DNA from: Bradyrhizobium hereditatis
GTDB taxonomy: Bacteria > Pseudomonadota > Alphaproteobacteria > Rhizobiales > Xanthobacteraceae
Length of the DNA: 64,000 nt
Assembly (NCBI RefSeq): GCF_020329435.1
Contig: NZ_JAGKJK010000016.1
Location: 1 to 64,000 of the forward strand
Reading direction: 5' to 3'
The notes under the pieces were generated by a model. That model made no database searches. It saw only the letters and a list, made by a program, of their open reading frames with translations, and was not told where the DNA came from. Positions 1-8,107 of this stretch are shown here, in pieces. A program made the translations under genes and the position numbers. How positions within the stretch are numbered: position 1 is the stretch's first letter; every line of letters begins with the position of its first letter.

Positions 1-1
1 G

Positions 2-394
2 ACCGCGCGCAAGCTGGAGGAGCGGCTGCGTAACCGTCCCGACTTCACGCCGGCTGTAACGGCTGCCAACGCAGCCCTGCCGCAAAACGTTGCGCTCGCC
101 GCGCCGATGTGCCCGTGCAACGTGCAGCCGCCGCAGCAGCAGCCGATCAAGGTGAATGCGCCGGTCCGGCGCGTCGAGCCTGATACACCGAAGCGCGTCG
201 ATCGCAAGCCGCCGCGGCGCGTGCGTGAGCAGGATGATGACGACGTCGTGGTCGTTCGCCGCCCGCCGCCGCGCGTGGTGTACGAGCCGCCGCCACCGCC
301 GCCGGTCAGCATCGGCATCGGCATTGGCCTCGGCGGGTTCGGTGGCGGCCGCGGTGGCAACTATGGCGACCACGGCGGTCGGGGTAGATACTGA
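2..394 (+). CDS. Pro/Arg-rich protein, C-terminal part (5' truncated by window edge)
   Basis: The frame is open from the left edge to a TGA at 392-394, so this is probably the end of a longer gene. The first methionine in view (107) has no clear ribosome binding site, which also favours a start outside the window. The visible 130 residues are low-complexity: a Gln/Pro stretch, an Arg/Pro/Asp region with a run of Asp and Val, a poly-Pro tract and a Gly-rich tail (alternating Gly-Ile then Gly/Arg/Tyr). This composition is typical of secreted or surface proteins of Bradyrhizobium with no known function. No domain is recognised. The PQQ dehydrogenase follows 55 bp downstream on the same strand. 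Confidence 0.55.
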   Translation, partial: TARKLEERLRNRPDFTPAVTAANAALPQNVALAAPMCPCNVQPPQQQPIKVNAPVRRVEPDTPKRVDRKPPRRVREQDDDDVVVVRRPPPRVVYEPPPPPPVSIGIGIGLGGFGGGRGGNYGDHGGRGRY

Positions 395-449
395 GGTGGC
401 GATAGGGTAATCGATCCCGCAAGCGTTGCGCTGCGCTTGCGGGGGCAGG

Positions 450-2486
450 ATGCGAAATCCGGTTCGTCTGTTCACTTTCATCGGTGCCATCTTATGCGCG
501 GGTCAGTTGCTGCCCGCTGCCGCCTGGGAGCACTGGGGCGGCGATCGCGGTGGATCGCGCTTTTCGCCGCTCAAGCAGATCACGCCTGACAATGTTGATC
601 GTCTCGTCCGCGCCTGGGAGTTTCGCACCGGCGATCTCGACAGCCGCGCGGGCGATGTGATGCGGCGGACCAAGTTTCAGGCGACCCCATTGCTGGTCGA
701 AGACAGCCTGATCTTCTGCTCGCCCTTCAACGAGGTCATCGCGCTCGATCCGGGCAGCGGGGCGCAGAAGTGGCGGTTCGATCCGAAAATCTCGACCAAT
801 CAACGTCCCGCCAACCGCTACACTTGCCGCGGCGTCGCTTATTGGGTCGATGGCGAGGCGCCCGAAAACGCCGCCTGCCGCGCGCGGATCTTCATGGGCA
901 CCAACGACGCGCGCCTCATCGCGCTCGATGCGCGGTCGGGTGCGCCTTGCGGCGATTTCGGCGCAGCTGGCGAGATCAGGATCGACGTCGGCATGCCGCT
1001 GGAATGGCCGGGCGAATTCCAGATCACGTCGGCGCCGGTCATTGCCCGCGACACCGTGATCGTCGGCTCTGCGATCGCGGATAACCGCCGTGTCGAGGGC
1101 CCGGCCGGTACCGTGCGTGCCTTTGATGCGCGAACCGGGCGTCCGCGTTGGAGCTTCGATCCGCTCGATCGTAGCGGCATCACTGCCGGCCACGCCAATG
1201 TCTGGGCGCCGATGTCGGTGGATGAGGAGAGGGGGCTGGTGTTCCTGCCGACGTCCTCGCCGAGCCCGGATTTCTGGGGCGGCAAGCGGCCTGGCAACAA
1301 CGATCACGCCAACTCGGTGGTGGCGCTGCGTGTCGAGACCGGTGAGCGGGTCTGGTCGTATCAGACCGTGCATCACGATGTCTGGGATTACGACCTGTCG
1401 GCGCAGCCGACGCTGGCGCGTATCGAGACCGGCGGAGGCCAGCGCGACGTCGTGATCCAGCCGACCAAGCAGGGATTTGTCTTCGTGCTCGACCGCGATA
1501 CCGGCAAGCCGGTGTGGCCGGTGGAGGAGCGCGCGGTGCCGCAGGGCGGCGCTGAAGGCGAGCAGCTCTCGCCGACGCAGCCGTTTCCGACCCACGTGCC
1601 GCCGCTGCTGTCGCAGCAGATTTCGGCCGACGACGTGTTCGGCCTCATTCCGTTCTGGGAGCGCGAGGCCTGCCGCGCGAAGGTCGCCTCCGCCCGCAAT
1701 GATGGCATCTACACGCCGCCATCGACGCAGGGCAGCGTGATATTTCCGATGACCGGCGGCGGCGTGAACTGGGGCGGCGCCGCCTTCGATCCCGTCAACC
1801 AGATCCTTATCGCCAACACGACGCGCGCGATCCATATCGTCAAGCTGATTCCGCGCGATCAGGCGCAGGGGTTCGAGCCGCCGCCCGGACACGATTTCGG
1901 ACGGCAGCATGGCGCGCCATTCGCGATGACCCGCGCGGTTGCGCTGTCGCCTCTGGGGCTGCTCTGCAACAAGCCGCCCTGGGGCGAAATGGTCGCGGTC
2001 GATCTGAAGGGCGGCAGGATTCTCTGGCGCTCCCGCGTCGGCACCACCGAGGATCGCGCGCCGCTCGGCATTGCCTTGCCGTTCGGCACGCCGCTCGTCA
2101 GCGGAGTTGCGATCACCGCCGGCGGTCTCGTCTTCACCGGTGCGATGGATGCCTATTTGCGCGCCTTCGATGCGCGATCGGGTCGCGAGTTGTGGCAGGG
2201 CCGGCTGCCGGTGCCCGGTGTCGCCAATCCCATGACCTACATGTGGAAGGGCGAGCAGTATGTCGCGATCGGCGCCGGCGGTCATTCCGAGTCCGGCACC
2301 ACGATCGGCGACAGCGTCGTTGCCTTCCGCCTGGCGCGGCCGGAGGAGACGCCCTCGCCGCGTTCGCGCACGATCGACAGGCCCGGCGGGCGTTTCATGA
2401 GCGGGGCGATCGCGGTGGTGTCTGCGATTGTGCTGATGGTGGTGCTGGTCTGGCGCTGGCGTAGGCGCAGGGCGGGGAGGGCGTAA
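450..2486 (+). CDS. Membrane-anchored PQQ-dependent dehydrogenase (glucose/quinate-type)
   Basis: Quinoprotein dehydrogenase, expected to oxidise an alcohol or sugar-type substrate in the periplasm with pyrroloquinoline quinone and pass electrons to the respiratory chain. The 678-residue product has a signal peptide (about 1-26, ending in AAA before WEHWGG), then the beta-propeller with repeated tryptophan-docking units such as IALDPGSGAQKWRFDP. A NRYTCRGVAYW segment and an HHDVWDYD motif fit the glucose/quinate/shikimate DH group rather than the methanol DH group. A single C-terminal membrane helix is followed by an Arg-rich tail, so the protein is probably anchored at its C-terminus. The usual N-terminal multi-helix domain of E. 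coli Gcd is absent. I chose ATG 450 because a GGGGG/CAGG-like site precedes it and the signal peptide starts cleanly; a TTG at 426 is the longer alternative. The substrate cannot be read from sequence. Confidence 0.88.
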   Translation: MRNPVRLFTFIGAILCAGQLLPAAAWEHWGGDRGGSRFSPLKQITPDNVDRLVRAWEFRTGDLDSRAGDVMRRTKFQATPLLVEDSLIFCSPFNEVIALDPGSGAQKWRFDPKISTNQRPANRYTCRGVAYWVDGEAPENAACRARIFMGTNDARLIALDARSGAPCGDFGAAGEIRIDVGMPLEWPGEFQITSAPVIARDTVIVGSAIADNRRVEGPAGTVRAFDARTGRPRWSFDPLDRSGITAGHANVWAPMSVDEERGLVFLPTSSPSPDFWGGKRPGNNDHANSVVALRVETGERVWSYQTVHHDVWDYDLSAQPTLARIETGGGQRDVVIQPTKQGFVFVLDRDTGKPVWPVEERAVPQGGAEGEQLSPTQPFPTHVPPLLSQQISADDVFGLIPFWEREACRAKVASARNDGIYTPPSTQGSVIFPMTGGGVNWGGAAFDPVNQILIANTTRAIHIVKLIPRDQAQGFEPPPGHDFGRQHGAPFAMTRAVALSPLGLLCNKPPWGEMVAVDLKGGRILWRSRVGTTEDRAPLGIALPFGTPLVSGVAITAGGLVFTGAMDAYLRAFDARSGRELWQGRLPVPGVANPMTYMWKGEQYVAIGAGGHSESGTTIGDSVVAFRLARPEETPSPRSRTIDRPGGRFMSGAIAVVSAIVLMVVLVWRWRRRRAGRA

Positions 2487-2488
2487 CT

Positions 2489-2568
2489 CCGTCATTGCGA
2501 GCGAAGCGAAGCAATCCATGTTTCGACTCGGGGATAGATGGATTGCTTCGCTGCGCTCGCAATGACGG
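2489..2568. repeat. Dispersed palindromic repeat, copy 1 (REP-like)
   Basis: Imperfect inverted repeat of about 30 bp per arm: the left arm starts CCGTCATTGCGAGCGAAG and the right arm ends CTCGCAATGACGG, around a short GC-rich loop. The same sequence recurs at 23029-23111, 48380-48498 and 50363-50448. It starts directly after the PQQ dehydrogenase stop codon. Repeats with these arms are common in Bradyrhizobium and Rhodopseudomonas intergenic DNA (from memory). Confidence 0.9.
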
Positions 2569-2639
2569 GGACATAGGTTCGCATTCTCGCGACGCTCAGC
2601 GCCCGAGGTTTGCATGTTCGTTTGCCCGTCTGAAGATCA

Positions 2640-3090
2640 GAGGGCGCAGGGAAGACCGGGTGCTGGCTGCACCCGAGGTCTCGTGTGCAATTATGCGCAA
2701 AAAAGCACGCACACGAGCATACAGGTACAGCGGAAACACTCCGGCCTTCCCTGCGCAATGGCTTTACGGCTTACTTCGTGCTCTTCCTGGTGAACGGCTT
2801 TATTGCCACCATCGCCGGCAGAAGTTGCTTCTGCCAACTTAACGCCAGCACCGCGGCGCCCGAACCACACGACTTCACCGTACGCATCCGGCGCGTACGT
2901 CTAGCGCGCCATCTGCGTCCATCGCATCTCACCGCACGTTCGTGACGATCGCGAGCGCCCCTCATCTGCGGCGAGACGAGTGGTGTTATGCGACTGATTT
3001 GGGTGAAAACGGAAGCGGAATATTTTTGCTTCTTGCGCTTGACACGATTTCTGAAAATCAGAAGTGATTTGCCCGTCGTGCCAGTTTGCC
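2640..3090 (+). other. Long structured non-coding element
   Basis: No convincing gene lies between 2569 and 3427. The first part instead shows nested secondary structure. GCGCAGGGAAGACCGG (2644-2659) pairs with CCGGCCTTCCCTGCGC (2741-2756) with one mismatch. Inside it sit the hairpins GGGTGC/GCACCC (2658-2674) and CTCGTGTGC/GCACACGAG (2680-2717). A further hairpin GGCAGAAG-TTG-CTTCTGCC lies at 2817-2835. The element runs on to a TTGACACGATTTCTGAAAATC stretch near 3040-3060. From memory, very similar stretches recur in many Bradyrhizobium genomes, so it may be a dispersed repeat or an RNA. Strand is not certain. From 3091 to 3427 I see only a weak 30-codon frame (3182-3274). Confidence 0.5.
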
Positions 3091-3427
3091 GCAGGTCGCC
3101 AATCAAATTGCGCTGGCGTACGGAAGCAAATCAGTTCGAAGCGGTAGTCCGCGACCTGGCGAGAACAGGGCAAAGCAATAGATGTTCGATCGATTGCACC
3201 AATGTCTCAACCGGCTTGCTGATGAAGTCGAGCAACTCCTGAAGCAGTCACAGCCTCCTCACGGTTTAAAGTAGCCTTAACAGAGGCGGCAATTCATTGT
3301 CCGTTGAGACACTGACCTGGCCACGCTCCAGAGTCCGCTAACGACGACGTCGGCAGCTTATCGCGTTCAGACGACGTTCATCAGACGTGCTCTAATCCGC
3401 CTCCCTTTTGGCATGTAGGTAGGATCA

Positions 3428-3790
3428 ATGAGTTCCTTTGACCCGATGGCCGCCGCAGTCGATTGGCTTGACGCCTACCGCGCTGCGGCTCTTTCGATCG
3501 TTGACATGTATGCGCCTGATGCTGCGGTGGAGTGTGGCTGCAACGGCCCGCAAAAAGTAGTCGGCCGAGCTGCCATTACCGAGTATTGGCAGCGGCGCTT
3601 TTCTGAGAAGCCAGCGGGAGACCTTGAGGGCTTGCAGATGGCAAGCGATGGTGTCGTTGTGTCGTATGCAGTGCGGGACGGCATCGTGCAGGCGATCTTG
3701 AGATTCAACGATGCGGGACAGATCGTTCATGTCCGATGCGGGCCCCTGCATCGGCCGAGCTTTTCGCGGCCGAAACATTCTCGGGAATAA
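3428..3790 (+). CDS. NTF2-like / SnoaL-like domain protein
   Basis: A 120-residue protein of the nuclear transport factor 2-like cone fold. The pattern is the usual one: an N-terminal helix with WLDAYRA, then MYAPDAAVECGC, a short segment with GRAAITEYWQRRF, and a C-terminal sheet with DGIVQAILRFNDAGQIVHVRC. Members of this fold are small enzymes, binding proteins or stress proteins, so no reaction can be assigned. It stands alone, with an upstream TAGGTAGGATCA that can serve as ribosome binding site, and converges with the thioesterase gene downstream (22 bp between the two stops). Confidence 0.72.
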   Translation: MSSFDPMAAAVDWLDAYRAAALSIVDMYAPDAAVECGCNGPQKVVGRAAITEYWQRRFSEKPAGDLEGLQMASDGVVVSYAVRDGIVQAILRFNDAGQIVHVRCGPLHRPSFSRPKHSRE

Positions 3791-3811
3791 ACCGATTGGC
3801 CTTAGCCGCCC

Positions 3812-4273
3812 TTACAGCATCGCGAACGCGCTCGAGACCATTGCGACCGGCTTGTTGTCGGTGGCGGACAGCAGCGTGACGCGGCCGAAGCTCATGGTGC
3901 GCCCGAGGCGGACCACGCGCGCGTCGGCCAGCACGTCAGAGGACGAGACCGCGCGCATGAAATGCATGGTCTGGTCGACCGTCGTCATCGCGCGATAGCC
4001 GCGGTTGGCGGCGAGGTTGGCGATCACCATCGCGGTGTCGGCAAACGCCATCAGCGCCTGGCCAGAGACCGTGCCGCCATTGCGGCACAGCCGCTCCGAG
4101 AACGGCAGGCGCAGGATCGCGCCCGGCTGCCAGTCGGCGGCATCGCCAGAAGGGGCAGACTCAAAGCGCTCGATCGACAAATTGAGATCCATCACCCATG
4201 GCGCAAATACCTCGCCGAGCACGCGCCTTGCGTCCGCGATGCCGAATTCCGCCGCTTGTGACTCTTGTTGCAT
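3812..4273 (-). CDS. PaaI-family hotdog thioesterase
   Basis: A 153-residue single hotdog domain. The core LCRNGGTVSGQALMAFADTA matches the PaaI/YdiI helix and its preceding loop, followed by VDQTMHFMRAV and an SSDVLADARVVRLGR strand pair. Such proteins hydrolyse acyl-CoA thioesters, often aromatic ones, as tetramers in the cytoplasm. The usual catalytic Asp/Glu on the hotdog helix is plausibly D78 region (ALMAFADTAM), which also has the Asn-Gly-Gly turn before it. A second family member lies at 56305-56793. The substrate is unknown. Confidence 0.82.
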   Translation of the reverse strand: MQQESQAAEFGIADARRVLGEVFAPWVMDLNLSIERFESAPSGDAADWQPGAILRLPFSERLCRNGGTVSGQALMAFADTAMVIANLAANRGYRAMTTVDQTMHFMRAVSSSDVLADARVVRLGRTMSFGRVTLLSATDNKPVAMVSSAFAML

Positions 4274-4430
4274 GAACGTCCGTTTCCTTGTTGTCGCCGC
4301 ATTGTAGCGGTCATGGCGGCGAAAGGAACAGCGGCGGCACCCGCAAAGGCGAGGGCACTGGCGCTTGGCGGGGCCGCTGGGCCAATGGTATCCTCAAGAA
4401 AACGCCGAAAGCGTCCTTAAGGAGAGCGTC

Positions 4431-4709
4431 ATGAGAATGCTGAGCGCGGCCGCTGTGGTCGTATTGTTGACGATGCCGGGCTACGCGCAGATGTCGACCC
4501 CTAACATCAACCTGATGCCGGAGTTTCAGTCCAAGACGCCGGAGGAAAAGGAGCAGGATGCGATCAAGGAGAAGGCCTACAAGGACTCGTTGAGGAAGAT
4601 ACCCGATGCCAAGGCCTCCTCCGATCCCTGGGGCAACGTCCGCAGCAGCGAGGCGCCGAAGGCCGCAGCGCCCGCCAAGAAGGGCAAGACCGGAAGCAGC
4701 AGCCAGTAA
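4431..4709 (+). CDS. Small secreted protein, unknown function
   Basis: 92 residues: a signal peptide (residues 1-20, MRMLSAAAVVVLL, cleavage after GYAQ), then a charged middle (KTPEEKEQDAIKEKAYKDSL) and an Ala/Lys/Pro/Ser-rich tail. ATG 4431 is preceded by AAGGAGAG at a good distance, and the signal peptide begins there. The segment SSDPWGNVR near residue 65 looks like a conserved short motif of Bradyrhizobium exported proteins. No known domain. It stands alone. Confidence 0.75.
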   Translation: MRMLSAAAVVVLLTMPGYAQMSTPNINLMPEFQSKTPEEKEQDAIKEKAYKDSLRKIPDAKASSDPWGNVRSSEAPKAAAPAKKGKTGSSSQ

Positions 4710-4791
4710 CGGACCTGGGACAAGCGGGCGAGTAGGATTCGTCCGCCAGTGCCCTTATATTAGGCCTGTCGTTATTGTCTGGAGTTACGAC

Positions 4792-5022
4792 ATGGTCTTT
4801 CGCCCGCGTGATCTCGCGAGCCGGATGGCCGGCCGGCGCAAGCCGGGCGACGGCTACCTGCGCGAGACTTTCACGCTGCCGCGCGAGGAGGCCAGAGCGA
4901 AGGCGCGCGACTTCCTCAACCGCTATCCCAAGGCGGCCTATATGAGCTCAGTCGAAAGCTGGCGCGAGCTGCCTGATGGCGAGATCGAATTCACGATGCG
5001 CCGGCTCGCCAGCGCCGATTAG
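4792..5022 (+). CDS. Conserved small hypothetical protein
   Basis: 76 residues, basic N-terminus (RPRDLASRMAGRRKPGDGY) followed by a compact amphipathic part (REEARAKARDFLNRYPKAAYMSSVESWRELPDGEIEFTMRRL). The frame fills the gap between its neighbours and has strong codon bias; ATG 4792 follows a GGAGTTAC site at about 9 bp. I do not recognise the family. No signal peptide or membrane helix, so probably cytoplasmic. Confidence 0.65.
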   Translation: MVFRPRDLASRMAGRRKPGDGYLRETFTLPREEARAKARDFLNRYPKAAYMSSVESWRELPDGEIEFTMRRLASAD

Positions 5023-5134
5023 GCAGCCGCGTTTCCCTCGCCCTGCAACTCACACCGATACCCCGATTTTTGCCTGATACCGATAACCCGGTATTCAGGT
5101 ATTCCGCCTAGTATTTCTACGGACAGGAGAAATC

Positions 5135-5470
5135 ATGGCGAGAGACCGCAAAGACCTCGGTGCCCGCAAATTCATCCGGGTCGACCTGCACAAGCCGGGA
5201 TTCCTGATTCCGGCCCCCGGTGCGCCGTGGATCGAGTGCTACATTCTCGACATTTCCGATAATGGAGCCTGTCTGGATGTCGGCGACCTTGCCGTGCCAA
5301 AGATGTTCGGACTTTCGCTCACTGCGGGCGGTGAGGTGCGGCGTGTCTGCACCCTGATCTGGCGCCGGGGCGAACTAGTCGGCGTCCGCTTCGTTTCCGC
5401 CCGGGAGCTGCGGCAAGGGACTGCGCCGCCCGGCGAGCCGGACAAGGCTTCCCGAAAGGAGCACGCCTGA
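5135..5470 (+). CDS. PilZ domain protein
   Basis: 111-residue single PilZ-type domain. The segments IECYILDISDNGACLDVGD (residues 30-48) and LIWRRGELVGVRFV (about 73-86) correspond to the D/NxSxxG strand and the terminal GVRF strand of the fold. The upstream RxxR switch motif that contacts cyclic di-GMP is only partly present (ARKFIRVDL, residues 10-18), so nucleotide binding is uncertain. AGGAGAAATC precedes ATG 5135. The stop is adjacent to the convergent DUF6894 gene (no gap). Confidence 0.82.
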   Translation: MARDRKDLGARKFIRVDLHKPGFLIPAPGAPWIECYILDISDNGACLDVGDLAVPKMFGLSLTAGGEVRRVCTLIWRRGELVGVRFVSARELRQGTAPPGEPDKASRKEHA

Positions 5471-5725
5471 TCAGCGCGGCTTTTGATCGGGACCATGCAG
5501 CGTCTCCGCGACTAGACGAATCCGGAACACCGGCTTTTTGGATTCATCCAGCAGTTCCATCTGCCACTCGGCGTTTTCGGGAAGCGTTCGGGAAATGTCG
5601 GCGATCATGTCGCCGCAGACCCCGGTCATTTCCTTCCAGGCGGCATTATGGTCGGCGAACTCCGCGCCGTCATTGCTGATGCACGCGTCCTCGCCATGTC
5701 GGACGCGGAAGAAGAACATCGGCAT
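5471..5725 (-). CDS. DUF6894-type small protein
   Basis: 84 residues starting MPMFFFRVRHGEDACISNDG, the hallmark N-terminus (M-P-x-F-F-F/H-V-R-x-G) of a small alphaproteobacterial family now called DUF6894. The rest (EFADHNAAWKEMTGVCGDMI...) is an amphipathic helix followed by a strand pair with FRIRLVAE. The frame continues 28 codons further upstream, but those residues look unrelated, so I take ATG at 5725. Function unknown. The gene abuts the PilZ gene tail to tail. Confidence 0.75.
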   Translation of the reverse strand: MPMFFFRVRHGEDACISNDGAEFADHNAAWKEMTGVCGDMIADISRTLPENAEWQMELLDESKKPVFRIRLVAETLHGPDQKPR

Positions 5726-5932
5726 GGCAAGCTGACCAAATGAAGGGCCGTCGCCGGCCCGGACCCGCAGGGAACGGCGGAGTGGATTCCTGCCATCTGG
5801 AAAGATCAACTCCGGGTTTTTACGGGGCCAAGCACATTGCCGTGCATATAATCCGGATCCGGTGTTGATGTTAAACCATTGAAGCTACTGAGAAAGCGTC
5901 GAGCGGCCGTCGGCCAATGCCCGACCGGCGGA

Positions 5933-6112
5933 TCATTTCTGCTCGGCTTTTTTTAGCTCCCGGTCAATCCGGAGCTGGACCCGGCGGATGGCAAGCAGAT
6001 TGAGCTTGGCTTCGGTCTTGCCCGCGACGACCTTGTCGCCAATGCGGAATTGCCATTTCCAGATGCCCGGAGCGACCGGCGTCACGGTGTATTCAACGCC
6101 CTTGTGAATCAT
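5933..6112 (-). CDS. Small conserved hypothetical protein
   Basis: 59 residues: MIHKGVEYTVTPVAPGIWKW, then QFRIGDKVVAGKTEAKLNLL, then a basic helix ending KKAEQK. The pattern of a short strand-rich half (Y-x-V-x-P...G-x-W-x-W-x-F-x-I) followed by a K-T-x-T/E...A-R-R-V-x-x-x-I helix resembles a family of tiny Bradyrhizobium proteins I know only as hypothetical. ATG 6112 is preceded by GGGA at 7 bp; a TTG start at 6145 with AGAGG upstream is possible. No export signal. Confidence 0.62.
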   Translation of the reverse strand: MIHKGVEYTVTPVAPGIWKWQFRIGDKVVAGKTEAKLNLLAIRRVQLRIDRELKKAEQK

Positions 6113-6145
6113 TACAAAATCCCGCTGCGGCTCCAGCCGCTTCAA

Positions 6146-7077
6146 ATCCAGACCTCTTGCTTAAAATTGCAAGTACCGATCAATACAACTAAATGACACT
6201 TTGATCATCGGCCGGTTGAATACCGGCGAAGGGCAGGCCAGGGGCCGATTCCCGCGAGGCTCCCAATCAGGACGTGAGTTCGCGCGCCGCATCCTCCGTG
6301 CGATAACGGGCGTGGAAACCGCAAAGTTCCAATGCCGTTTGTTGGCAATTCCTCCCCGCGCGCGGCGAAATTTCCCCTTCTTGCTGGCCTCGGAAAGTCC
6401 ACTTGCGCAAAAGCACTGCGCCGCACAAGCGGAGTATGATCGCTTGGCGGCGCAGGCCTATTCCCCGAGTGATGCAATGTCCCAGGCAAGCATTTGGTCT
6501 GAACTGCCGGAAAAAGGTTCAATGCCGGGTCGCCGTGAATTTTTGCGACGGATTTGCCCGGCGATTTGCGCGCTGAAACGGGGACTTGCCGCAGGCGTAT
6601 CGGTTCGCTGAGGGCGGGATAGTTTCTTTAAGGACTTTCCGTCGTCAGCGACCTCGCTGCATTGCCCTATGCTGCGGGGTCATTTGGCTAGGGGCACCGA
6701 GCGCCGGAAAACAGCCGTCCGCCCGGAGGCGCCGCGTTGGCGGACGCCGGCCCCTTATCGGTGGCTATCCCGGACTAATCCCGGCGCGACGGATAAGGCT
6801 GACGCGACGGATTATGCGTTCGCGACGGAGCGTCCGGGCGGACGGGTTGCGGCACCCGCGAGGGTTCGGGGGTGCGGCTGAGGCTCAGGAGCCGTGTGAG
6901 GAAAGGGGCGCCAAGCTGTTGAAGCGTGGGCAGGGCGGTTTCGTGGGGAGAGACGACCTGTATGTGCATGCTGCGACCAATACCGCGGGCCGGCTTGACG
7001 GACCGTTCAGGTGGATCTGCAAGCACGCCTAAAATTGTAGGTGACCGACCTGCACCTCAACTTGAAGATGAAGCCCG
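6146..7077. other. Gene-poor intergenic stretch
   Basis: About 930 bp without a supported gene. Several open frames exist on both strands (for example 6201-6611, 6205-6522 on the minus strand and 6586-7032), but their translations are Arg/Pro-rich, have no domain pattern and no sensible ribosome binding site. Around 6780-6850 there is a run of related GCGACGGA / CGACGGAT units. I see no RNA gene or mobile element remnant. Confidence 0.5.
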
Positions 7078-7111
7078 GAAAACGATGAGGCCGCTCGTCA
7101 GCGGCCTCATC
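7078..7111 (-). terminator. Intrinsic terminator of the 59-aa gene
   Basis: A perfect 12-bp stem, GATGAGGCCGCT (7084-7095) with AGCGGCCTCATC (7100-7111) and a 4-nt loop. Read on the minus strand it is followed by GTTTT (7083-7079), and it lies just past the stop codon at 7119. Confidence 0.8.
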
Positions 7112-7118
7112 GCGAGAG

Positions 7119-7298
7119 CTAGCCGTCCGGCTGCTCTACATCAGGCGGCCGGGGGCTGGCGTCCGGCGCCTCTTCACTCCTGGCGGAAAGGTCGGCGGCC
7201 TTGTCGAGAAAGCCCGCGGCGACATCCGGATCTGTGGTGGCCATTGCAAATTTGAGAAAGGTTGCCGCTTGTTCGGTAAGATATTTTTTTCCCGGCAC
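7119..7298 (-). CDS. Small conserved hypothetical protein (59 aa)
   Basis: Translation from a GTG at 7298 gives a 59-residue protein beginning with Met-Pro-Gly-Lys-Lys-Tyr-Leu and continuing TEQAATFLKFAMATTDP, DVAAGFLDKAADLSAR and an acidic, Pro-rich tail. The start is supported by an AGGGGA site 8-9 bp upstream; further upstream the frame is Arg/Ser-rich and not protein-like. The two helices with regular Ala/Leu spacing suggest a small helical hairpin. I recall similar short proteins across Bradyrhizobium with no assigned function. It has its own hairpin terminator. Confidence 0.68.
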   Translation of the reverse strand: MPGKKYLTEQAATFLKFAMATTDPDVAAGFLDKAADLSARSEEAPDASPRPPDVEQPDG

Positions 7299-7453
7299 AA
7301 TCTGGTTCCCCTTACTAGGTCGCACACGCGATGGTCCGATTACGCGCTGCGGCGAAATCCGTTCCGACGGGAACGTACAAAAGTGAACTCTGTGGCCGAA
7401 TCGGCACGGGGCCGCGGAGAGGCAGGTTGAGGCGGGAACCGCGAGAGCGGCCT

Positions 7454-7627
7454 TTAGTCCTTGCCCAGAAGCTTGCCGGTTTCCTTGTGGATGAAATGCA
7501 GCCGGGTGCAGGCGAGACAGACGACCGATATGTAAGAATTGGGCTCGTCCTCCGGCGAGGCCTCCGGAAGCCAATGCTGCACATTCGTGCCCAGCTGCGG
7601 GCATTTGAAGATGATATGGCGGCCCAT
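7454..7627 (-). CDS. Small CxxC-containing protein (57 aa)
   Basis: 57 residues starting MGRHIIFKCPQLGTNVQHWL and ending with VVCLACTRLHFIHKETGKLL. Two cysteine groups (FKCP near residue 9 and CLAC near residue 40) with nearby histidines suggest a zinc-ribbon-like metal site; that is inference. The frame upstream of ATG 7627 is not protein-like. Similar tiny proteins are common in Bradyrhizobium. No export signal, no operon partner. Confidence 0.68.
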   Translation of the reverse strand: MGRHIIFKCPQLGTNVQHWLPEASPEDEPNSYISVVCLACTRLHFIHKETGKLLGKD

Positions 7628-7721
7628 ACGCTTGAATAAGCAGAGCTTCCGGGCCGGGTCACTTCCGTATGATTGCGTAGCTGGGCCCGGGGCAATCTCC
7701 GTGGCAGCCGAGCCCCCGATG

Positions 7722-7751
7722 AGGGAAAGGCCGCCCACGGGGGAGCGGCCT
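7722..7751 (-). terminator. Probable intrinsic terminator of the 56-aa gene
   Basis: AGGCCGC (7728-7734) pairs with GCGGCCT (7745-7751); on the minus strand the stem is followed by TTTCCC. It lies about 25 bp past the stop of the 56-aa gene at 7776. Confidence 0.6.
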
Positions 7752-7775
7752 CTTGAATCCGTTGCTAGGTCCCGC

Positions 7776-7946
7776 CTAGCTATGAAGTTCGCCCTTGTGG
7801 ACAGGAATTTGCAGCTCTCTTGCCCGCTCTTCTCGTTCCTTTTTCAAAAACTCGCGCTCGCGTCGCTCGAAGGCAGCCAGTTCCTTTTGCGCCGCCTCAA
7901 GAAAGCGGTCGCGTGGTGTTATTGCCAATTGAGTATGTCCCGTCAT
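7776..7946 (-). CDS. Small charged helical protein (56 aa)
   Basis: Reverse-strand ATG at 7944-7946 to TAG at 7776-7778. The protein is MTGHTQLAITPRDRFLEAAQ, then a highly charged helix rich in Glu, Arg and Lys (residues 20-45), ending VHKGELHS. A single long amphipathic or coiled-coil helix is predicted by eye. It is too short for most ORF cut-offs but has a clear terminator downstream and sits in a row of similar small minus-strand genes. Function unknown. Confidence 0.6.
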   Translation of the reverse strand: MTGHTQLAITPRDRFLEAAQKELAAFERREREFLKKEREERARELQIPVHKGELHS

Positions 7947-8080
7947 TTACGCACCCCAAGCTCGCCCAGCGCTTCCACCATACCTAAGCACGGAGACCGC
8001 CGGAAGGTCCGCCGGCCGTAAAATTACGGAATTATGAAATCGGCTGATCGGCGCGGGAGAGGAGAAACGTTTGCTGGGGA

Positions 8081-8102
8081 AAGAGGCCGCAGACTGCGGC
8101 CT
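8081..8102 (-). terminator. Intrinsic terminator of the secreted repeat protein gene
   Basis: AGGCCGCA (8084-8091) and TGCGGCCT (8095-8102) form an 8-bp stem with a 3-nt loop; on the minus strand it is followed by CTTTCCCC. It starts 5 bp after the stop codon at 8108. Confidence 0.72.
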
Positions 8103-8107
8103 GGTAC

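Noticed and set aside
492..2615. 707-codon open frame on the minus strand opposite the PQQ dehydrogenase
   Set aside because: Arg/His/Ala-rich translation with no domain pattern. It is the antisense shadow of a GC-rich gene with clear family motifs on the plus strand.
2988..3242. 84-codon frame beginning MRLIWVKTEAEYFCF
   Set aside because: It overlaps the structured repeat-like element. I think it is one of the spurious frames often annotated in copies of this element.
6784..6845. GCGACGGA-type units looking like a short tandem repeat
   Set aside because: Irregular spacing and divergent units; not enough to call a repeat array.
6201..7032. Open frames on both strands (6201-6611, 6205-6522 minus, 6586-7032)
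   Set aside because: No ribosome binding sites, biased Arg/Pro composition, no family resemblance.
7331..7639. 102-codon plus-strand frame opposite the 57-aa CxxC gene
   Set aside because: The minus-strand protein has a conserved-looking Cys pattern. The plus-strand frame is unstructured.
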